NCBI GenBank assembly: GCA_927407015.1
Contig: CAKMJT010000029.1
Coordinates: 62,001 to 126,000, forward strand
From: an uncultured Proteiniphilum sp.
GTDB lineage: Bacteria; Bacteroidota; Bacteroidia; Bacteroidales; Dysgonomonadaceae
DNA: 64,000 bases
Direction of reading: 5' to 3'
Every line of letters starts with the position of its first letter. Position 1 is the first letter of the stretch. Shown here piece by piece: positions 19,378 through 29,509 of this stretch. A program made the translations under genes and the position numbers. Under the pieces are notes generated by a model. It did no database searches. It was not told the origin of the DNA and saw nothing but the letters and a program-made list of their open reading frames with translations.

Positions 19378-20622
19378 ATGAACAAAATATTTTACTTATC
19401 AAGCATCCTCGCTATCGGCATTCTTACATCTTGCAAAACGCAGGTATCCGGTGATTTGGTAAAACAAAACTTTGATTTTGCCTCAAAACAACTTGTCTAC
19501 GCGTTGCAGGAAATAGATTCCGCGAAAGCAAGAGATGGACGAGATTCTCTCACCAAAGTAGAAAAGCCATTGGTCAGCCCCCGCACCCTTGATGAAAATG
19601 GAAATCCGAAGCTGGTTGTTTCCCGGGACTGGACAAGTGGCTTTTTCCCGGGAGAACTGTGGTATATGTATGAATTTACGAAAGATCCGAATTGGGAAAA
19701 ACAGGCAAGAACATTCACCGCTTCCCTCGAAGTGCAAAAGTTTACGAAGACCACCCACGATTTGGGTTTCATCATGTATTGCAGTTTTGGGAACGGGCTA
19801 CGGCTTACGAACGACCAAAGTTTCAAGCCTATTTTGATGGAAGCGGCAAACTCACTGATCTCCAGATACAAGCCCAATGCAAAAATTATTCGTTCGTGGG
19901 ATCACAATCGCGACAAATGGCAGTGTCCGGTTATCATCGATAATATGATGAATCTGGAATTACTTTTCTGGGCATCCAAAGAAAGCGGCGACTCCACCTA
20001 TTACGATATCGCTGTTAATCACGCGAATACGACCATGGAAAATCATTTTCGCCCTGATTACGGTACCTATCACGTGGTCGACTACGATACCATTACAGGC
20101 AAAGTATTGAATCGTCACACCCATCAGGGCTATGCGCACGAGTCCACCTGGGCCCGGGGCGAAGCATGGGCACTGTATGGCTATACGATGTGTTACCGTG
20201 AGACAAATGAGGACGCCTATTTGAATCAGGCCAGACATGTGGCAGATTTCATCTTTGCTCACCCCAATTTACCGGAGGATCTGATTCCTTACTGGGATTT
20301 TAATGCACCCGAAATTCCCGACGAACCCCGTGATGTCTCTGCAGCCACAGTTATCGCATCGGCGCTTTATGAGCTGAGTACCTTTGGTGGTGAGAAGGCG
20401 GTTCAATACAAGGAACAGGCCGACACCATCCTGAAGAACCTGACACTTCACTATCGCGCCACCTTGCACGACGATGGCGGATTTCTGTTGCTTCACAGTA
20501 CCGGATCAAAGCCGTCGGACTCGGAAGTAGATGTTCCTTTGGTATATGCGGACTATTATTTCATGGAAGCGCTCTTACGAAAAGATAAAATGGAGAAAAA
20601 CCTGTCTTTAACCGAAAATTAA
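19378..20622 (+). CDS. GH88 unsaturated glucuronyl/galacturonyl hydrolase (lipoprotein)
   Basis: The ATG at 19378 is preferred over an in-frame TTG 9 bp upstream. It gives a 414-residue protein with lipobox ILTSC (Cys19). GH88 hallmarks are present: SRDWTSGFFPGELWYMY (82-98), THDLGF with catalytic D128 and VIIDNMMNLELLFWA with D188, plus HQGYAHESTWARGEAW. Such enzymes hydrate the 4,5-unsaturated uronic acid left by lyases, releasing a keto-uronate. This links the PL6 and alginate-fold lyases of the same operon to monosaccharide release. The GH2 gene starts 1 bp after its stop. Confidence 0.93.
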   Translation: MNKIFYLSSILAIGILTSCKTQVSGDLVKQNFDFASKQLVYALQEIDSAKARDGRDSLTKVEKPLVSPRTLDENGNPKLVVSRDWTSGFFPGELWYMYEFTKDPNWEKQARTFTASLEVQKFTKTTHDLGFIMYCSFGNGLRLTNDQSFKPILMEAANSLISRYKPNAKIIRSWDHNRDKWQCPVIIDNMMNLELLFWASKESGDSTYYDIAVNHANTTMENHFRPDYGTYHVVDYDTITGKVLNRHTHQGYAHESTWARGEAWALYGYTMCYRETNEDAYLNQARHVADFIFAHPNLPEDLIPYWDFNAPEIPDEPRDVSAATVIASALYELSTFGGEKAVQYKEQADTILKNLTLHYRATLHDDGGFLLLHSTGSKPSDSEVDVPLVYADYYFMEALLRKDKMEKNLSLTEN

Positions 20623-20623
20623 A

Positions 20624-23092
20624 ATGAAGCAGTCGAAATATCTGTTTACAATTTTGTTGGTTGGTTGTAATATGATTACCGCACTGGGGCAAATCAACTA
20701 CTCGCAGAAAACAAGATTGAATGATCACTGGGAGTTTTTAAGATCAGACCTGGGCAGTGTATGGGAGGCGGTACGCCCCGGCTCGGAAGGCTCTCCGGAG
20801 ATGGTACCACTGTGGGAGCCGATTACCCTACCCCATTGCTACAATGCTACTGACGCAGTTGATCCGAATCTCAACTACTACCAGGGGCCGGCCTGGTACA
20901 GGACCCTTTTAACTGTGGACAATCCTTATAAAGACGGAAGGACGCTGCTCCATTTCGAGGGCGCCGGTCAAAAAACCAGGGTTTATATCTATACAGAAGA
21001 AGTGGCATCTCATGTAGGGGGCTATGATGAGTGGGACACTGATATCACCGATGCGGTAAATCGTTTTCTTTCCTCGGACGATGCGGATCGCTTCGGAGGA
21101 AAAATTCCCCTGTCAATTCGTTGTGACAACTCGAGGGATACTGAGATGATCCCGTCCGATCTTTCCGATTTCAATCTGTACGGGGGAATATATCGCTACC
21201 TGAATCTGGTATATACACCGGCACTGGCTCTCCGGTCTGTACGTGTAGATGCCACTGTCGATGCAAACGGAAAAAACGGTATGCTGGACATTTTTGCCAC
21301 TTTCAATCAAAAGAAGCCGGCTGGCATCCTGAATGTGAAAATATTCTCGCCGCAGAACAAGCTTCTGAAATATCAGGATATCCGGCTGGAAGATTATTCC
21401 GGTCTGAAACTGTTATCCTTCTCTCTGAATAAACCGGAGCTGTGGTCACCGGAACACCCTTCTCTCTACCGGTGTGAAGTGACATTACAATCGGAAGCCG
21501 GAGCCATGCAAGCGGAAGAGACATTTGGCTTCCGCCATTTTGAATTTGTCAAAAAAGGCCCGTTTATGCTAAACGGAAAACGACTATTGTTGCGTGGCAC
21601 CCACCGTCATGAAGATCATGCGGGGGTGGCAGCTGCCATGACCGAAGAGATGATCGTGGAGGAGATGGAAATGATGAAATCCATGGGAGTCAACTTTATC
21701 CGGCTGGGGCACTACCAGCAATCGCGTATCGTGCTTGAGGAGTGCGACAGACTGGGCATTCTCGTCTGGGAGGAGATACCCTGGTGCCGCGGGGGACTAG
21801 GTGGCGAGCGGTATAAGGAACAGGCACGGCGTATGCTTACGAATATGATCACGCAGCACAAGAACCACCCTTCCGTGATCCTGTGGGGACTGGGAAACGA
21901 GAACGACTGGCCAAACGATTTTCCTGAATTTGACAAAGAAAAAATCAGAGTCTTTATGAAAGAACTTCATGCACTTTCTCATACACTCGACGATTCGCGG
22001 CTCACTTCCATCCGGCGGTGCGACTTCTGCAAGGATATTGTGGATGTATATTCACCTTCTATCTGGGCCGGTTGGTACAGAGGTATCTATACCGATTACA
22101 AAAACGTTTCATACAATGAGATGCAGAAAACAGATCACTTCCTGCATATGGAATGGGGAGGAGATAATCATGCACGCCGTCATGCCGAGGATCCCTATAT
22201 CAATCTTGACAAGATCGACAGTGGCGGACAAAAAGCAGATGAACGTGCCGGTGACGCATCGCTGTATGGCGGCACGGCCAGGGCGTCGCGCGATGGAGAC
22301 TGGAGTGAGACGTATATCTGTGATCTGATTGACTGGCACCTGAAGGAGCAGGAGACGATGCCCTGGCTTACCGGAGCCGCCTACTGGCCATTCAAGGACT
22401 TTTCCACACCGGTACGTCCCGATAATCCGGTACCCTATATGAACCAGAAGGGTGTGATGGAGAGAGATCTGACACCGAAAGAGGCGTTCTACGTCTTTCA
22501 GTCCTATTGGACGGAAAAACCGATGCTCCACATTTACGGACACAGCTGGCCAGTACGCTGGGGCAAACCCGATGAAGAAAAGACCATTAAGGTCTATTCC
22601 AACTGCGAAGAGGCGGAACTGTTCCTCAACGGACGGAGCATGGGTGTCAGGAAGCGTTACAGTCAGGATTTTCCTGCTGCAGGCCTGCGCTGGAACACCT
22701 CCTTTGAACCGGGGAAAAACAAGGTGAAGGTGATCGGCAGGAAAGGAAACGAGATAGTAGAGGATACCATTGCTTTCAACTACGAAACCCGTCCTTTTGG
22801 AGAACCGGTGAAAATTGTTGCCCATGTGATTGAGGATACCGATTCATATGTATGGATAGAAGCGGAACTTCGCGATCAAAACGATGTGCCGTGCCTCACA
22901 TCGACCGACTACATCTGCTTTGATTCTACCGGTGACGGTGAGTTAATAATAAACATGGGTACTTCTACCGCTTCAAGCAAGGTGCAGGCATATAACGGAC
23001 AGGCAAGGATAAAGTTGCTGAAAGGAGGAACGAAGAGCATCATATCCGTAAAATCGAACGGGCTGAGAACCATCTTTATTGAAGTAAAATAG
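20624..23092 (+). CDS. GH2 beta-galactosidase-type glycosidase
   Basis: This 822-residue protein has a signal peptide (MKQSKYLFTILLVGCNMITA) and the GH2 order of N-terminal jelly roll (about 25-200), immunoglobulin-like domain (200-305), TIM barrel (305-600) and C-terminal beta domains. GLGNENDW holds acid/base E426 and LHMEWGGDN holds nucleophile E510. RGTHRHEDH is the conserved barrel entry motif. GH2 covers beta-galactosidases, beta-glucuronidases and beta-mannosidases. Beta-galactosidase is the most common annotation, but the aglycone is open. It is the last enzyme of the one-strand locus; about 140 bp without genes follow. Confidence 0.9.
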   Translation: MKQSKYLFTILLVGCNMITALGQINYSQKTRLNDHWEFLRSDLGSVWEAVRPGSEGSPEMVPLWEPITLPHCYNATDAVDPNLNYYQGPAWYRTLLTVDNPYKDGRTLLHFEGAGQKTRVYIYTEEVASHVGGYDEWDTDITDAVNRFLSSDDADRFGGKIPLSIRCDNSRDTEMIPSDLSDFNLYGGIYRYLNLVYTPALALRSVRVDATVDANGKNGMLDIFATFNQKKPAGILNVKIFSPQNKLLKYQDIRLEDYSGLKLLSFSLNKPELWSPEHPSLYRCEVTLQSEAGAMQAEETFGFRHFEFVKKGPFMLNGKRLLLRGTHRHEDHAGVAAAMTEEMIVEEMEMMKSMGVNFIRLGHYQQSRIVLEECDRLGILVWEEIPWCRGGLGGERYKEQARRMLTNMITQHKNHPSVILWGLGNENDWPNDFPEFDKEKIRVFMKELHALSHTLDDSRLTSIRRCDFCKDIVDVYSPSIWAGWYRGIYTDYKNVSYNEMQKTDHFLHMEWGGDNHARRHAEDPYINLDKIDSGGQKADERAGDASLYGGTARASRDGDWSETYICDLIDWHLKEQETMPWLTGAAYWPFKDFSTPVRPDNPVPYMNQKGVMERDLTPKEAFYVFQSYWTEKPMLHIYGHSWPVRWGKPDEEKTIKVYSNCEEAELFLNGRSMGVRKRYSQDFPAAGLRWNTSFEPGKNKVKVIGRKGNEIVEDTIAFNYETRPFGEPVKIVAHVIEDTDSYVWIEAELRDQNDVPCLTSTDYICFDSTGDGELIINMGTSTASSKVQAYNGQARIKLLKGGTKSIISVKSNGLRTIFIEVK

Positions 23093-23233
23093 ATTTTCAT
23101 ATCGTCTTCAATTTATCCTGATAAACCTGTAAAACGAATTAACTTTTATTGATGATTATTTTAACCACATTCATATCCTATTCCAATCAATTGTCGTATT
23201 TTTAAAAATTATTCGTTGATAAAGAGAAAGACG

Positions 23234-24007
23234 ATGAGACTAAAATCATTTTTGTTTGCGTTGATGCTGATGCTGGGCATGGCCGGCTTGAATGCCCAGC
23301 AGATTATTGCGCACCGCGGCTACTGGAAAACAAACGGATCGGCACAAAACTCCATTACAGCGCTGATGAAAGCCGACTCCATCCGGGTTTTCGGCTCTGA
23401 GGTCGATGTATGGTTGTCCTCCGACGGCGTTCCGGTCGTCAATCACGATGCCCATGTCACACTGAACGGGAAGGAACTGATTGTGCAGGATACACCACTC
23501 GCCACACTTCGAAAAGTGAAACTTGCCAACGGTGAGACACTGCCCACCGTGGAAGAGTATCTCGATGCATTTGCATCCTGCAGGCACACCAGGCTGATCA
23601 TAGAGTTCAAGACACACAGCAGCAAAGAGCGTGAAGCCGAGCTGGCCAGGAAAGTGATCGGCATGGTTCGCGAACAGGGTCTGCAGGAGAAGGTGGAGTA
23701 TATCACCTTCGGACTACACTTTGTGCAGCAGGTGAGAATGATCGATCCGCAGGCTAAAGTTTATTATCTCAACGGCGATTTATCTCCAGGTGTACTGGCA
23801 GCGATCGGGGCAGCCGGCTTCGACTACCACTACAACGTAGTTTACAAGCGGCCTCAATGGGTGCAGGCAGCACACAATCTGGGGCAGAAAGTCAACATCT
23901 GGACCGTCAACAGTCCGGAAGATATTCAAAAGATCATCGGTCTGAAGGCCGACTATATCACCACCGACGAGCCGCTGCTGGTAAGAGAGACAATTGAGAA
24001 ACAATAG
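23234..24007 (+). CDS. Glycerophosphodiester phosphodiesterase family protein
   Basis: Start at ATG 23234, preceded by the purine-rich AAAGAGAAAG. The 257-residue product has a signal peptide ending AGLNAQ. It begins its catalytic domain with IIAHRGYWKTNGSAQNS (catalytic His), then SEVDVWLSSDGVPVVNHD with the metal-binding Glu/Asp and second His, and ends with NIWTVNSPEDI and a TTDEP element typical of GDPD barrels. It would cleave deacylated phospholipid head groups to glycerol-3-phosphate in the periplasm. It is 7 bp from the HD gene, so the two are likely co-transcribed. Confidence 0.9.
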   Translation: MRLKSFLFALMLMLGMAGLNAQQIIAHRGYWKTNGSAQNSITALMKADSIRVFGSEVDVWLSSDGVPVVNHDAHVTLNGKELIVQDTPLATLRKVKLANGETLPTVEEYLDAFASCRHTRLIIEFKTHSSKEREAELARKVIGMVREQGLQEKVEYITFGLHFVQQVRMIDPQAKVYYLNGDLSPGVLAAIGAAGFDYHYNVVYKRPQWVQAAHNLGQKVNIWTVNSPEDIQKIIGLKADYITTDEPLLVRETIEKQ

Positions 24008-24014
24008 AGAACCC

Positions 24015-24446
24015 ATGAACCTGAAAGAACAGCTCAACCGGGCTATTGAAATCGCGGTGTCGGCACACGAGGGACAACTCGACACCAACAATGGCCGTCC
24101 CTACATTGAACATCCCTTCCGGGTGATGAGTGCAGGACAGACACTGCAGGAAAAGATCGTGGGCGTGCTTCACGATGTGGTGGAAGATACATCCTGGACA
24201 CTGGAGCAGCTGACGGAGGAGGGCTTTTCGAAAGAAGTCGTTGATGGGATTGATGCCATGACACGTCGCGACAACGAGTCATACGACGATTATCTGCTGA
24301 GGGTGCAGGACAACCCGCTGGCCACACGGGTGAAGCTGAACGACCTGACGGACAACATGGATATCCGCCGCTGGAACGAGATACCCTACCACGAGCTGGC
24401 ACGACTGCAGAAGTACCTGAAAGCCTACAAACAACTTACGGAATAG
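24015..24446 (+). CDS. HD-domain phosphohydrolase (RelA/SpoT hydrolase-like, single domain)
   Basis: The 143-residue protein begins at ATG 24015, just after the GDPD stop. It consists of one HD domain: a metal-binding HPFRVM histidine, the HDVVEDT motif (HD plus ED) and LNDLTDNMD. This layout matches the hydrolase domain of SpoT/MESH1-type small alarmone hydrolases and guanosine polyphosphate phosphohydrolases. No synthetase or TGS domain is present. It could hydrolyse (p)ppGpp or another nucleotide; sequence alone does not decide. Its stop codon overlaps the GTG start of hemW. Confidence 0.85.
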   Translation: MNLKEQLNRAIEIAVSAHEGQLDTNNGRPYIEHPFRVMSAGQTLQEKIVGVLHDVVEDTSWTLEQLTEEGFSKEVVDGIDAMTRRDNESYDDYLLRVQDNPLATRVKLNDLTDNMDIRRWNEIPYHELARLQKYLKAYKQLTE

Positions 24447-25570
24447 TGGCAGGCATCTACATCCATATCCCCTTTTGCAAGACGCGCTGCACCTACTGCG
24501 ATTTCTATATGGGTACCAATGAATCGCTGCTGGATGCATTCGTCGATACCTTGTGTGCCGAGGCGAAGATAAGAAAGGAGGAGACGGGGGAAACGGTGGA
24601 GACGATCTATTTCGGCGGAGGGACACCCTCGCGGCTGCACCGCGCTCATTTCGACCGGATCTTCGATTCACTTTTCTCCCATTATACCATTGCACCTGAT
24701 GCGGAGATCACTCTTGAGGCCAACCCCGATGATCTCACCGGCGATTATGTGGAGATGCTGTCACAGCTGCCTTTCAACCGCCTCAGCATCGGCATTCAGA
24801 GCTTCAGCGACGAAGAGCTGCGGTTCCTCAGCCGGAGGCACAACGGCCGGGAGGCAGTGGACGCGGTCAGGAGATGTCAGCAACAGGGCTTCCGGAATAT
24901 CAGCATTGATCTGATGTACGGCCTGCCAGGGCAGACAACGGAGATATGGCGGGATAACCTGCAACACGCTATCAGACTCGATATTCAACATATCTCCTCC
25001 TATCATCTGATCTATGAGGAGAAAACCAGGATGTACCGGCTGCTGAAGGCGGGAAAGATACAACCCGTACCGGAAGAAACCAGCACGGAGATGTTTGCCC
25101 TGCTGATCGACACGCTCACCACCCATGGATTCATCCATTACGAGATCTCCGCTTTTGGCAAACCCGGCTATTTTTCCAGGCACAATATCTCTTACTGGAA
25201 AGATGCAACATACCTCGGCCTGGGACCGGCTGCGCACTCCTACGACGGACAGTCCCGTTCGTGGAATATCGCTTCCATCACCCGCTACAACCAAACCAAG
25301 GAGTCAGGCCTGTTTGAACGGACCTCGGAACAGCTGAGCCTGCCGGAGAAGTACAACGAATTCATCCTCACGGGACTGCGCACCATGTGGGGCATCAACC
25401 TGGCAGAATTGAAAAGCCGTTTCGGAGAAACACTTTTTCAATTCTGCATGGAGAATGCGAAGAAATACCTGGACCAGGGACTTCTAAGCACGGAAGATCA
25501 GACTATGAAGCTCACCCGCGAGGGTATCTTTATCTCCGACGGGATCATGAGCGACCTGATGTGGGTCTGA
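24446..25570 (+). CDS. hemW: HemW-type radical SAM protein (coproporphyrinogen oxidase-like)
   Basis: A GTG start at 24446 overlaps the previous stop (TAGTG). It gives a 374-residue product starting AGIYIHIPFCKTRCTYCDF, whose CxxxCxxC motif binds the 4Fe-4S cluster. IYFGGGTPS, LEANPDDL, NRLSIGIQSF and ISIDLMYGLPGQT follow in the HemN/HemW order. HemW proteins are haem chaperones and lack the extra N-terminal segment of true HemN, as here. The gene ends 75 bp from the convergent fhs gene. Confidence 0.92.
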   Translation: MAGIYIHIPFCKTRCTYCDFYMGTNESLLDAFVDTLCAEAKIRKEETGETVETIYFGGGTPSRLHRAHFDRIFDSLFSHYTIAPDAEITLEANPDDLTGDYVEMLSQLPFNRLSIGIQSFSDEELRFLSRRHNGREAVDAVRRCQQQGFRNISIDLMYGLPGQTTEIWRDNLQHAIRLDIQHISSYHLIYEEKTRMYRLLKAGKIQPVPEETSTEMFALLIDTLTTHGFIHYEISAFGKPGYFSRHNISYWKDATYLGLGPAAHSYDGQSRSWNIASITRYNQTKESGLFERTSEQLSLPEKYNEFILTGLRTMWGINLAELKSRFGETLFQFCMENAKKYLDQGLLSTEDQTMKLTREGIFISDGIMSDLMWV

Positions 25571-25645
25571 AATGCACAAGAGGCGACCTCCCCCATCGTG
25601 GAAGCTGAAGAAATGGTGACTTGCCGCTGCAATCAGCGGTATCCA

Positions 25646-27310
25646 TCAACTCAACCCCTCTATCACTCCGTTCACAATATCGATACGTTTTGCCTGCGGG
25701 TCGGCAGGAAGTCCCGGCATGCGCATCATCTCCCCGGCGATAGCCACGATGAACTCCGACCCCTGGTTGATCACCAGGTCGTTGATCTTGAAACGGAAGT
25801 CTTTCGCCACACCGTACCAGCGGGGGTCGGCAGAGAAGGAGTATTGTGTTTTGGCTATGCAGACAGGCATCTTCTCGAGGGGTGTCCCTTCAATCATCCT
25901 CAGTGTTTTCAGCGCTTTCTCTCCCAGCACCACATCACGGGCACCGTAAATCTTCGTGGCTATCTTGGTCAGCTTGGTCTCAATCGTATCCTCGTCGTCA
26001 TAGGTAAAGCGCAGCTCCCCGGATGGTCTGTGCTCCACCGCATCGATCACGGCACGGGCCAGCTCAACGGCACCTTCACCACCATCGGTGAACGCTTCAT
26101 TCACGGCAAAGGAAACCCCTTTCACCTCACAGAAGGAGCGAACGGTCCCGATCTCTTCGGGTGTGTCGAACGGGTACCTGTTGAACGCCACCACCACCGA
26201 CTGTCCGAAATCAGCCAGGTTCACCAGATGCCTCTCCAGGTTCTCCAGTCCCTTTCTCAAACCCTCCATATCGGGCTCCTTGATGTTCTTCTCGGGTGTG
26301 CCGCCATGCATCTTGAGTCCCTGCGCCGTCACGACGATGACCGTGAGCTTCGGGCGCAGTCCGCTCTTGCGGCATTTGATATTGAAGAATTTCTCCGCCC
26401 CCAGATCCGCCCCGAATCCGGCTTCCGTAACCACATAGTCACCGTACGTCATCGCCATTCTGGTGGCCAGCACCGAGTTGCACCCATGGGCAATATTGGC
26501 GAAGGGTCCTCCGTGCACGAAGGCAGCCGTGTTCTCTGTCGTCTGCACCAGGTTGGGGTTGATGGCATCCTTCATCAGCACGGTGATGGCACCGGCCACA
26601 CCCATATCCTTCACCGTGAAGGGTTCGCCGCTGCGCTTATAACCCAGCAGGATGTGCTCGATACGCCGCCGCAGGTCGGCCTCATCTTCTGCAAGGCAGA
26701 GGATCGCCATCAGTTCCGAGGCGGCGGTGATATCGAAACCCGACTCCATGGGAACACCATTGCCCGGTCCCAGTCCAGTCACAATATGTCGCAGGCTCCG
26801 GTCGTTCACATCCAGCACGCGCTTCCAGAGAACCTCTCTGATTTCGTCACCCGTCCCCTGTACACGAAAGATATAGTTGTCGAGCAATGCCGAGATGGTG
26901 TTGTGCGCCGTGGTTACTGCATGGAAATCGCCGGTAAAGTGAAGGTTGATATTCTCCATGGGCAGCACCTGGGCATAGCCTCCTCCCGCGGCACCGCCCT
27001 TCATGCCGAAGACAGGACCCAGCGAGGGCTCCCTGAGGACGACAATAGCTTTTCTCCCAATCTTGTTGAGTCCCAGCGCCAGGCCGATAGAGACGGTGGT
27101 CTTCCCGATTCCGGTCTTCGTAGGCGTGATGGCTGTCACCAGGATCAGATTGCTCTGATCTACTTTTTCATTGTCGATAAGACTGACGGGGATCTTGGCC
27201 ATGTGCCTACCGAAATTGATGACCTCATCCCGAGGAATGCCGATGCTCTCGGCCACATCCTTGATTTTTCTGAGCGGTGTCTCTCTTGCAATTTGAATGT
27301 CAGTTTTCAT
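25646..27310 (-). CDS. fhs: Formate--tetrahydrofolate ligase
   Basis: This 554-residue protein is full length for the family. [20 protein letters not shown] is the nucleotide-binding P-loop (about 64-83), followed by [20 protein letters not shown] and the [13 protein letters not shown] motif. The enzyme makes 10-formyl-THF from formate, ATP and THF in one-carbon metabolism, in the cytoplasm. It lies downstream of uvrB on the same strand, separated by about 108 bp of degenerate repeats. A long reading frame on the opposite strand is a codon-bias shadow. Confidence 0.97.
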   Translation of the reverse strand: MKTDIQIARETPLRKIKDVAESIGIPRDEVINFGRHMAKIPVSLIDNEKVDQSNLILVTAITPTKTGIGKTTVSIGLALGLNKIGRKAIVVLREPSLGPVFGMKGGAAGGGYAQVLPMENINLHFTGDFHAVTTAHNTISALLDNYIFRVQGTGDEIREVLWKRVLDVNDRSLRHIVTGLGPGNGVPMESGFDITAASELMAILCLAEDEADLRRRIEHILLGYKRSGEPFTVKDMGVAGAITVLMKDAINPNLVQTTENTAAFVHGGPFANIAHGCNSVLATRMAMTYGDYVVTEAGFGADLGAEKFFNIKCRKSGLRPKLTVIVVTAQGLKMHGGTPEKNIKEPDMEGLRKGLENLERHLVNLADFGQSVVVAFNRYPFDTPEEIGTVRSFCEVKGVSFAVNEAFTDGGEGAVELARAVIDAVEHRPSGELRFTYDDEDTIETKLTKIATKIYGARDVVLGEKALKTLRMIEGTPLEKMPVCIAKTQYSFSADPRWYGVAKDFRFKINDLVINQGSEFIVAIAGEMMRMPGLPADPQAKRIDIVNGVIEGLS

Positions 27311-27323
27311 TATTTATGTAGCT

Positions 27324-27436
27324 GTAAGTTGTAAGCTATATTGTAAGTTGTAAGCTATGTTGTAAGTTGTATGTTGTAAGTTGTATATTGAATGTTGAAT
27401 GTTGTAAGCGGTCAGCTTTCAGTGGTCAGCTTTCAA
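27324..27436. repeat. Degenerate GTAAGTTGTA repeats between uvrB and fhs
   Basis: GTAAGTTGTA occurs at 27324, 27343, 27362 and 27376, interspersed with related GTTGTAAG and TTGAATGTTG words. GGTCAGCTTTCA then occurs twice, at 27410 and 27424. The second copy lies inside the last codons of uvrB, so the end of that gene has been duplicated just downstream of its stop. It looks like slippage-type intergenic expansion and has no ORF or hairpin terminator. Confidence 0.8.
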
Positions 27437-29437
27437 CTTTTCCTCCAGCATCGCCAGATGGTCACGCAGTTGTGCCGCCTCCAGGAACTCCAGCTTCCTG
27501 GCTGCTACCATCATCGCCTTGCGGGTCTGTTCAATTTTCGTCTTCAGGTCAGCGGCAGTGTGAAACTCAACCAGTGGTTCAGCGGCCAGCGCGTAGTAAT
27601 CGGGTTCCACATAGGCCCTGGCTTCGCCAATGGCGATATACTCCTTGCTCAGGGCCGAGGAATGGCCTCGTGTAATCTGTTGCGGCGTGATGCCATGCTC
27701 TTCGTTGTATTGCATCTGTTTCTCACGGCGACGGTTGGTTTCGTCGATGGTCATCTGCATGCTGTTGGTGATTTTATCGGCATAGAAGATCACCCTGCCG
27801 TTCACGTTACGGGCTGCCCTGCCGGCCGTCTGAGTGAGGGAACGGTGCGACCGGAGGAATCCCTCCTTGTCGGCATCCAATATCGCCACCAGTGACACCT
27901 CCGGCAGGTCGAGCCCCTCGCGCAGCAGGTTCACCCCCACCAGCACGTCGAAGCGTCCGCTGCGCAGGTCATCCATGATCTTCACCCTCTCCAATGTCTC
28001 CACGTCGGAGTGGATATAGTTACAGCGGATATTACCGGCGGTAAGATAATCGGTCAGCTCCTCGGCCATACGCTTGGTGAGCGTGGTCACCAGCACCCTT
28101 TCATCTTTCTCCACGCGTTGTTGTATCTCTTCCATCAGGTCGTCGATCTGGTTCAGGCTGGGACGTACGTCAATGGGCGGGTCCAGCAGCCCCGTGGGGC
28201 GTATCAGCTGATCCACGACGATCCCTTCCGATTTCTCCAGCTCATAGTCGGCGGGTGTGGCGCTCACAAAGATGATCTCCTTGCTGATCTCCTCGAACTC
28301 CTCGAACTTGAGCGGCCGGTTATCGATCGCTGCTGGCAGACGGAAGCCATACTCCACCAGGTTCATCTTGCGGGAGTGGTCGCCCCCGTACATGGCCCGT
28401 ATTTGCGGGATGGTCACATGGCTCTCATCGATGATGGTAAGATAGTTTTCCGGGAAGAAGTCAAGCAGGCAGAAAGGGCGTGTCCCGGGCAGCCGGCCGT
28501 CGAAATACCTCGAGTAGTTCTCAATGCCGGAGCAGTAGCCTATCTCCTTGATCATCTCCACATCGTAGGTCACCCTTTCGTAGAGCCGTTTAGCCTCGTA
28601 GGGTTTACCAATGGACTGGAAGAACTCCACCTGTTTGCCCAGGTCCAGTTGTATCTCATCCACGGCGCGGTGAATACGCTCCTGTGTGGTGACGAACAGG
28701 TTGGCAGGGAAGATACGGTAGGATTCGAGCCGCTCCATGGTGACACCGGTGAGCGGGTCCACCGTCTCGATGCTTTCGATCTCATTCCCCCAGAAGATCA
28801 CGCGGATGATATAGTCATGGTAGGCCAGGAACACATCCACCGTATCGCCCTTCACCCGGAAGTTTCCCCGGTTGAAGTCGGCCGTCTCGTTGCGGGAGTA
28901 GAGACTGTTCACCAGCAGCCGAAGGAGGTCATCCCGATCGAGGGTCTGCCTCACTCCTATTTCGATGGTAGTCTTGTTGAAATCCTCCGGATTGCCGATC
29001 CCGTAGAGACAGGAGACAGAGGAGACCACGATCACATCGTTCCTGCCGGAAAGCAGCGAGGAGGTGGCTGCCAGACGCAGCTTCTCTATCTCATCGTTGA
29101 TGGAGAGATCTTTCTCGATATAGGTGTCGGTAGTGGGAATATAGGCTTCCGGCTGGTAGTAATCGTAATAGGAGACGAAATACTCCACCGCATTGTGGGG
29201 GAAGAAGTTTTTGAACTCGCTGTAGAGCTGTGCCGCGAGCGTCTTGTTGTGGCTCAGCACCAGCGTGGGCTTGTTGATCTGAGCAATCACGTTGGCGATG
29301 GTGAAGGTCTTGCCCGATCCGGTCACCCCGAGCAGCGTCTGGTAAGGGACTTTTTGCTGCAGTCCCTCCATCAGTGCCCTGATGGCATCGGGCTGGTCGC
29401 CCGTAGGTTGATATGCTGAAGTAAGTTGAAATTGCAT
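27419..29437 (-). CDS. uvrB: UvrABC excinuclease subunit B
   Basis: This 672-residue UvrB has the Walker A motif GVTGSGKTFT (about 38-47) and the beta-hairpin region YYDYYQPEAYIP. DESHV is its Walker B motif, and the helicase motifs VGVNLLREGLDLPEVSLVAI and QTAGRAARN follow. The C-terminal UVR domain (KTKIEQTRKAMMVAARKL) binds UvrC. It loads on damaged DNA and positions the nuclease in nucleotide excision repair. The last codons are duplicated just downstream of the stop. The next gene upstream on this strand is the zinc-ribbon membrane protein, about 72 bp away. Confidence 0.97.
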   Translation of the reverse strand: MQFQLTSAYQPTGDQPDAIRALMEGLQQKVPYQTLLGVTGSGKTFTIANVIAQINKPTLVLSHNKTLAAQLYSEFKNFFPHNAVEYFVSYYDYYQPEAYIPTTDTYIEKDLSINDEIEKLRLAATSSLLSGRNDVIVVSSVSCLYGIGNPEDFNKTTIEIGVRQTLDRDDLLRLLVNSLYSRNETADFNRGNFRVKGDTVDVFLAYHDYIIRVIFWGNEIESIETVDPLTGVTMERLESYRIFPANLFVTTQERIHRAVDEIQLDLGKQVEFFQSIGKPYEAKRLYERVTYDVEMIKEIGYCSGIENYSRYFDGRLPGTRPFCLLDFFPENYLTIIDESHVTIPQIRAMYGGDHSRKMNLVEYGFRLPAAIDNRPLKFEEFEEISKEIIFVSATPADYELEKSEGIVVDQLIRPTGLLDPPIDVRPSLNQIDDLMEEIQQRVEKDERVLVTTLTKRMAEELTDYLTAGNIRCNYIHSDVETLERVKIMDDLRSGRFDVLVGVNLLREGLDLPEVSLVAILDADKEGFLRSHRSLTQTAGRAARNVNGRVIFYADKITNSMQMTIDETNRRREKQMQYNEEHGITPQQITRGHSSALSKEYIAIGEARAYVEPDYYALAAEPLVEFHTAADLKTKIEQTRKAMMVAARKLEFLEAAQLRDHLAMLEEKLKADH

Positions 29438-29509
29438 AGATAAGTGTAAACAAACAGAAGTGAATTTAGTTTAGTGGTCCGGTCAGTGAAAAGTGTTACC
29501 GGTATTCAC

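Noticed and set aside
25598-27334. Plus-strand frame of 578 codons opposite fhs
   Set aside because: It is the mirror of a strongly conserved, full-length formate-THF ligase gene; its protein has no family-like motif and is His/Arg/Gln rich, as expected for an antisense shadow in GC-rich coding DNA.
28010-29419. Plus-strand 469-codon frame opposite uvrB
   Set aside because: Antisense shadow of uvrB; no recognisable domain.
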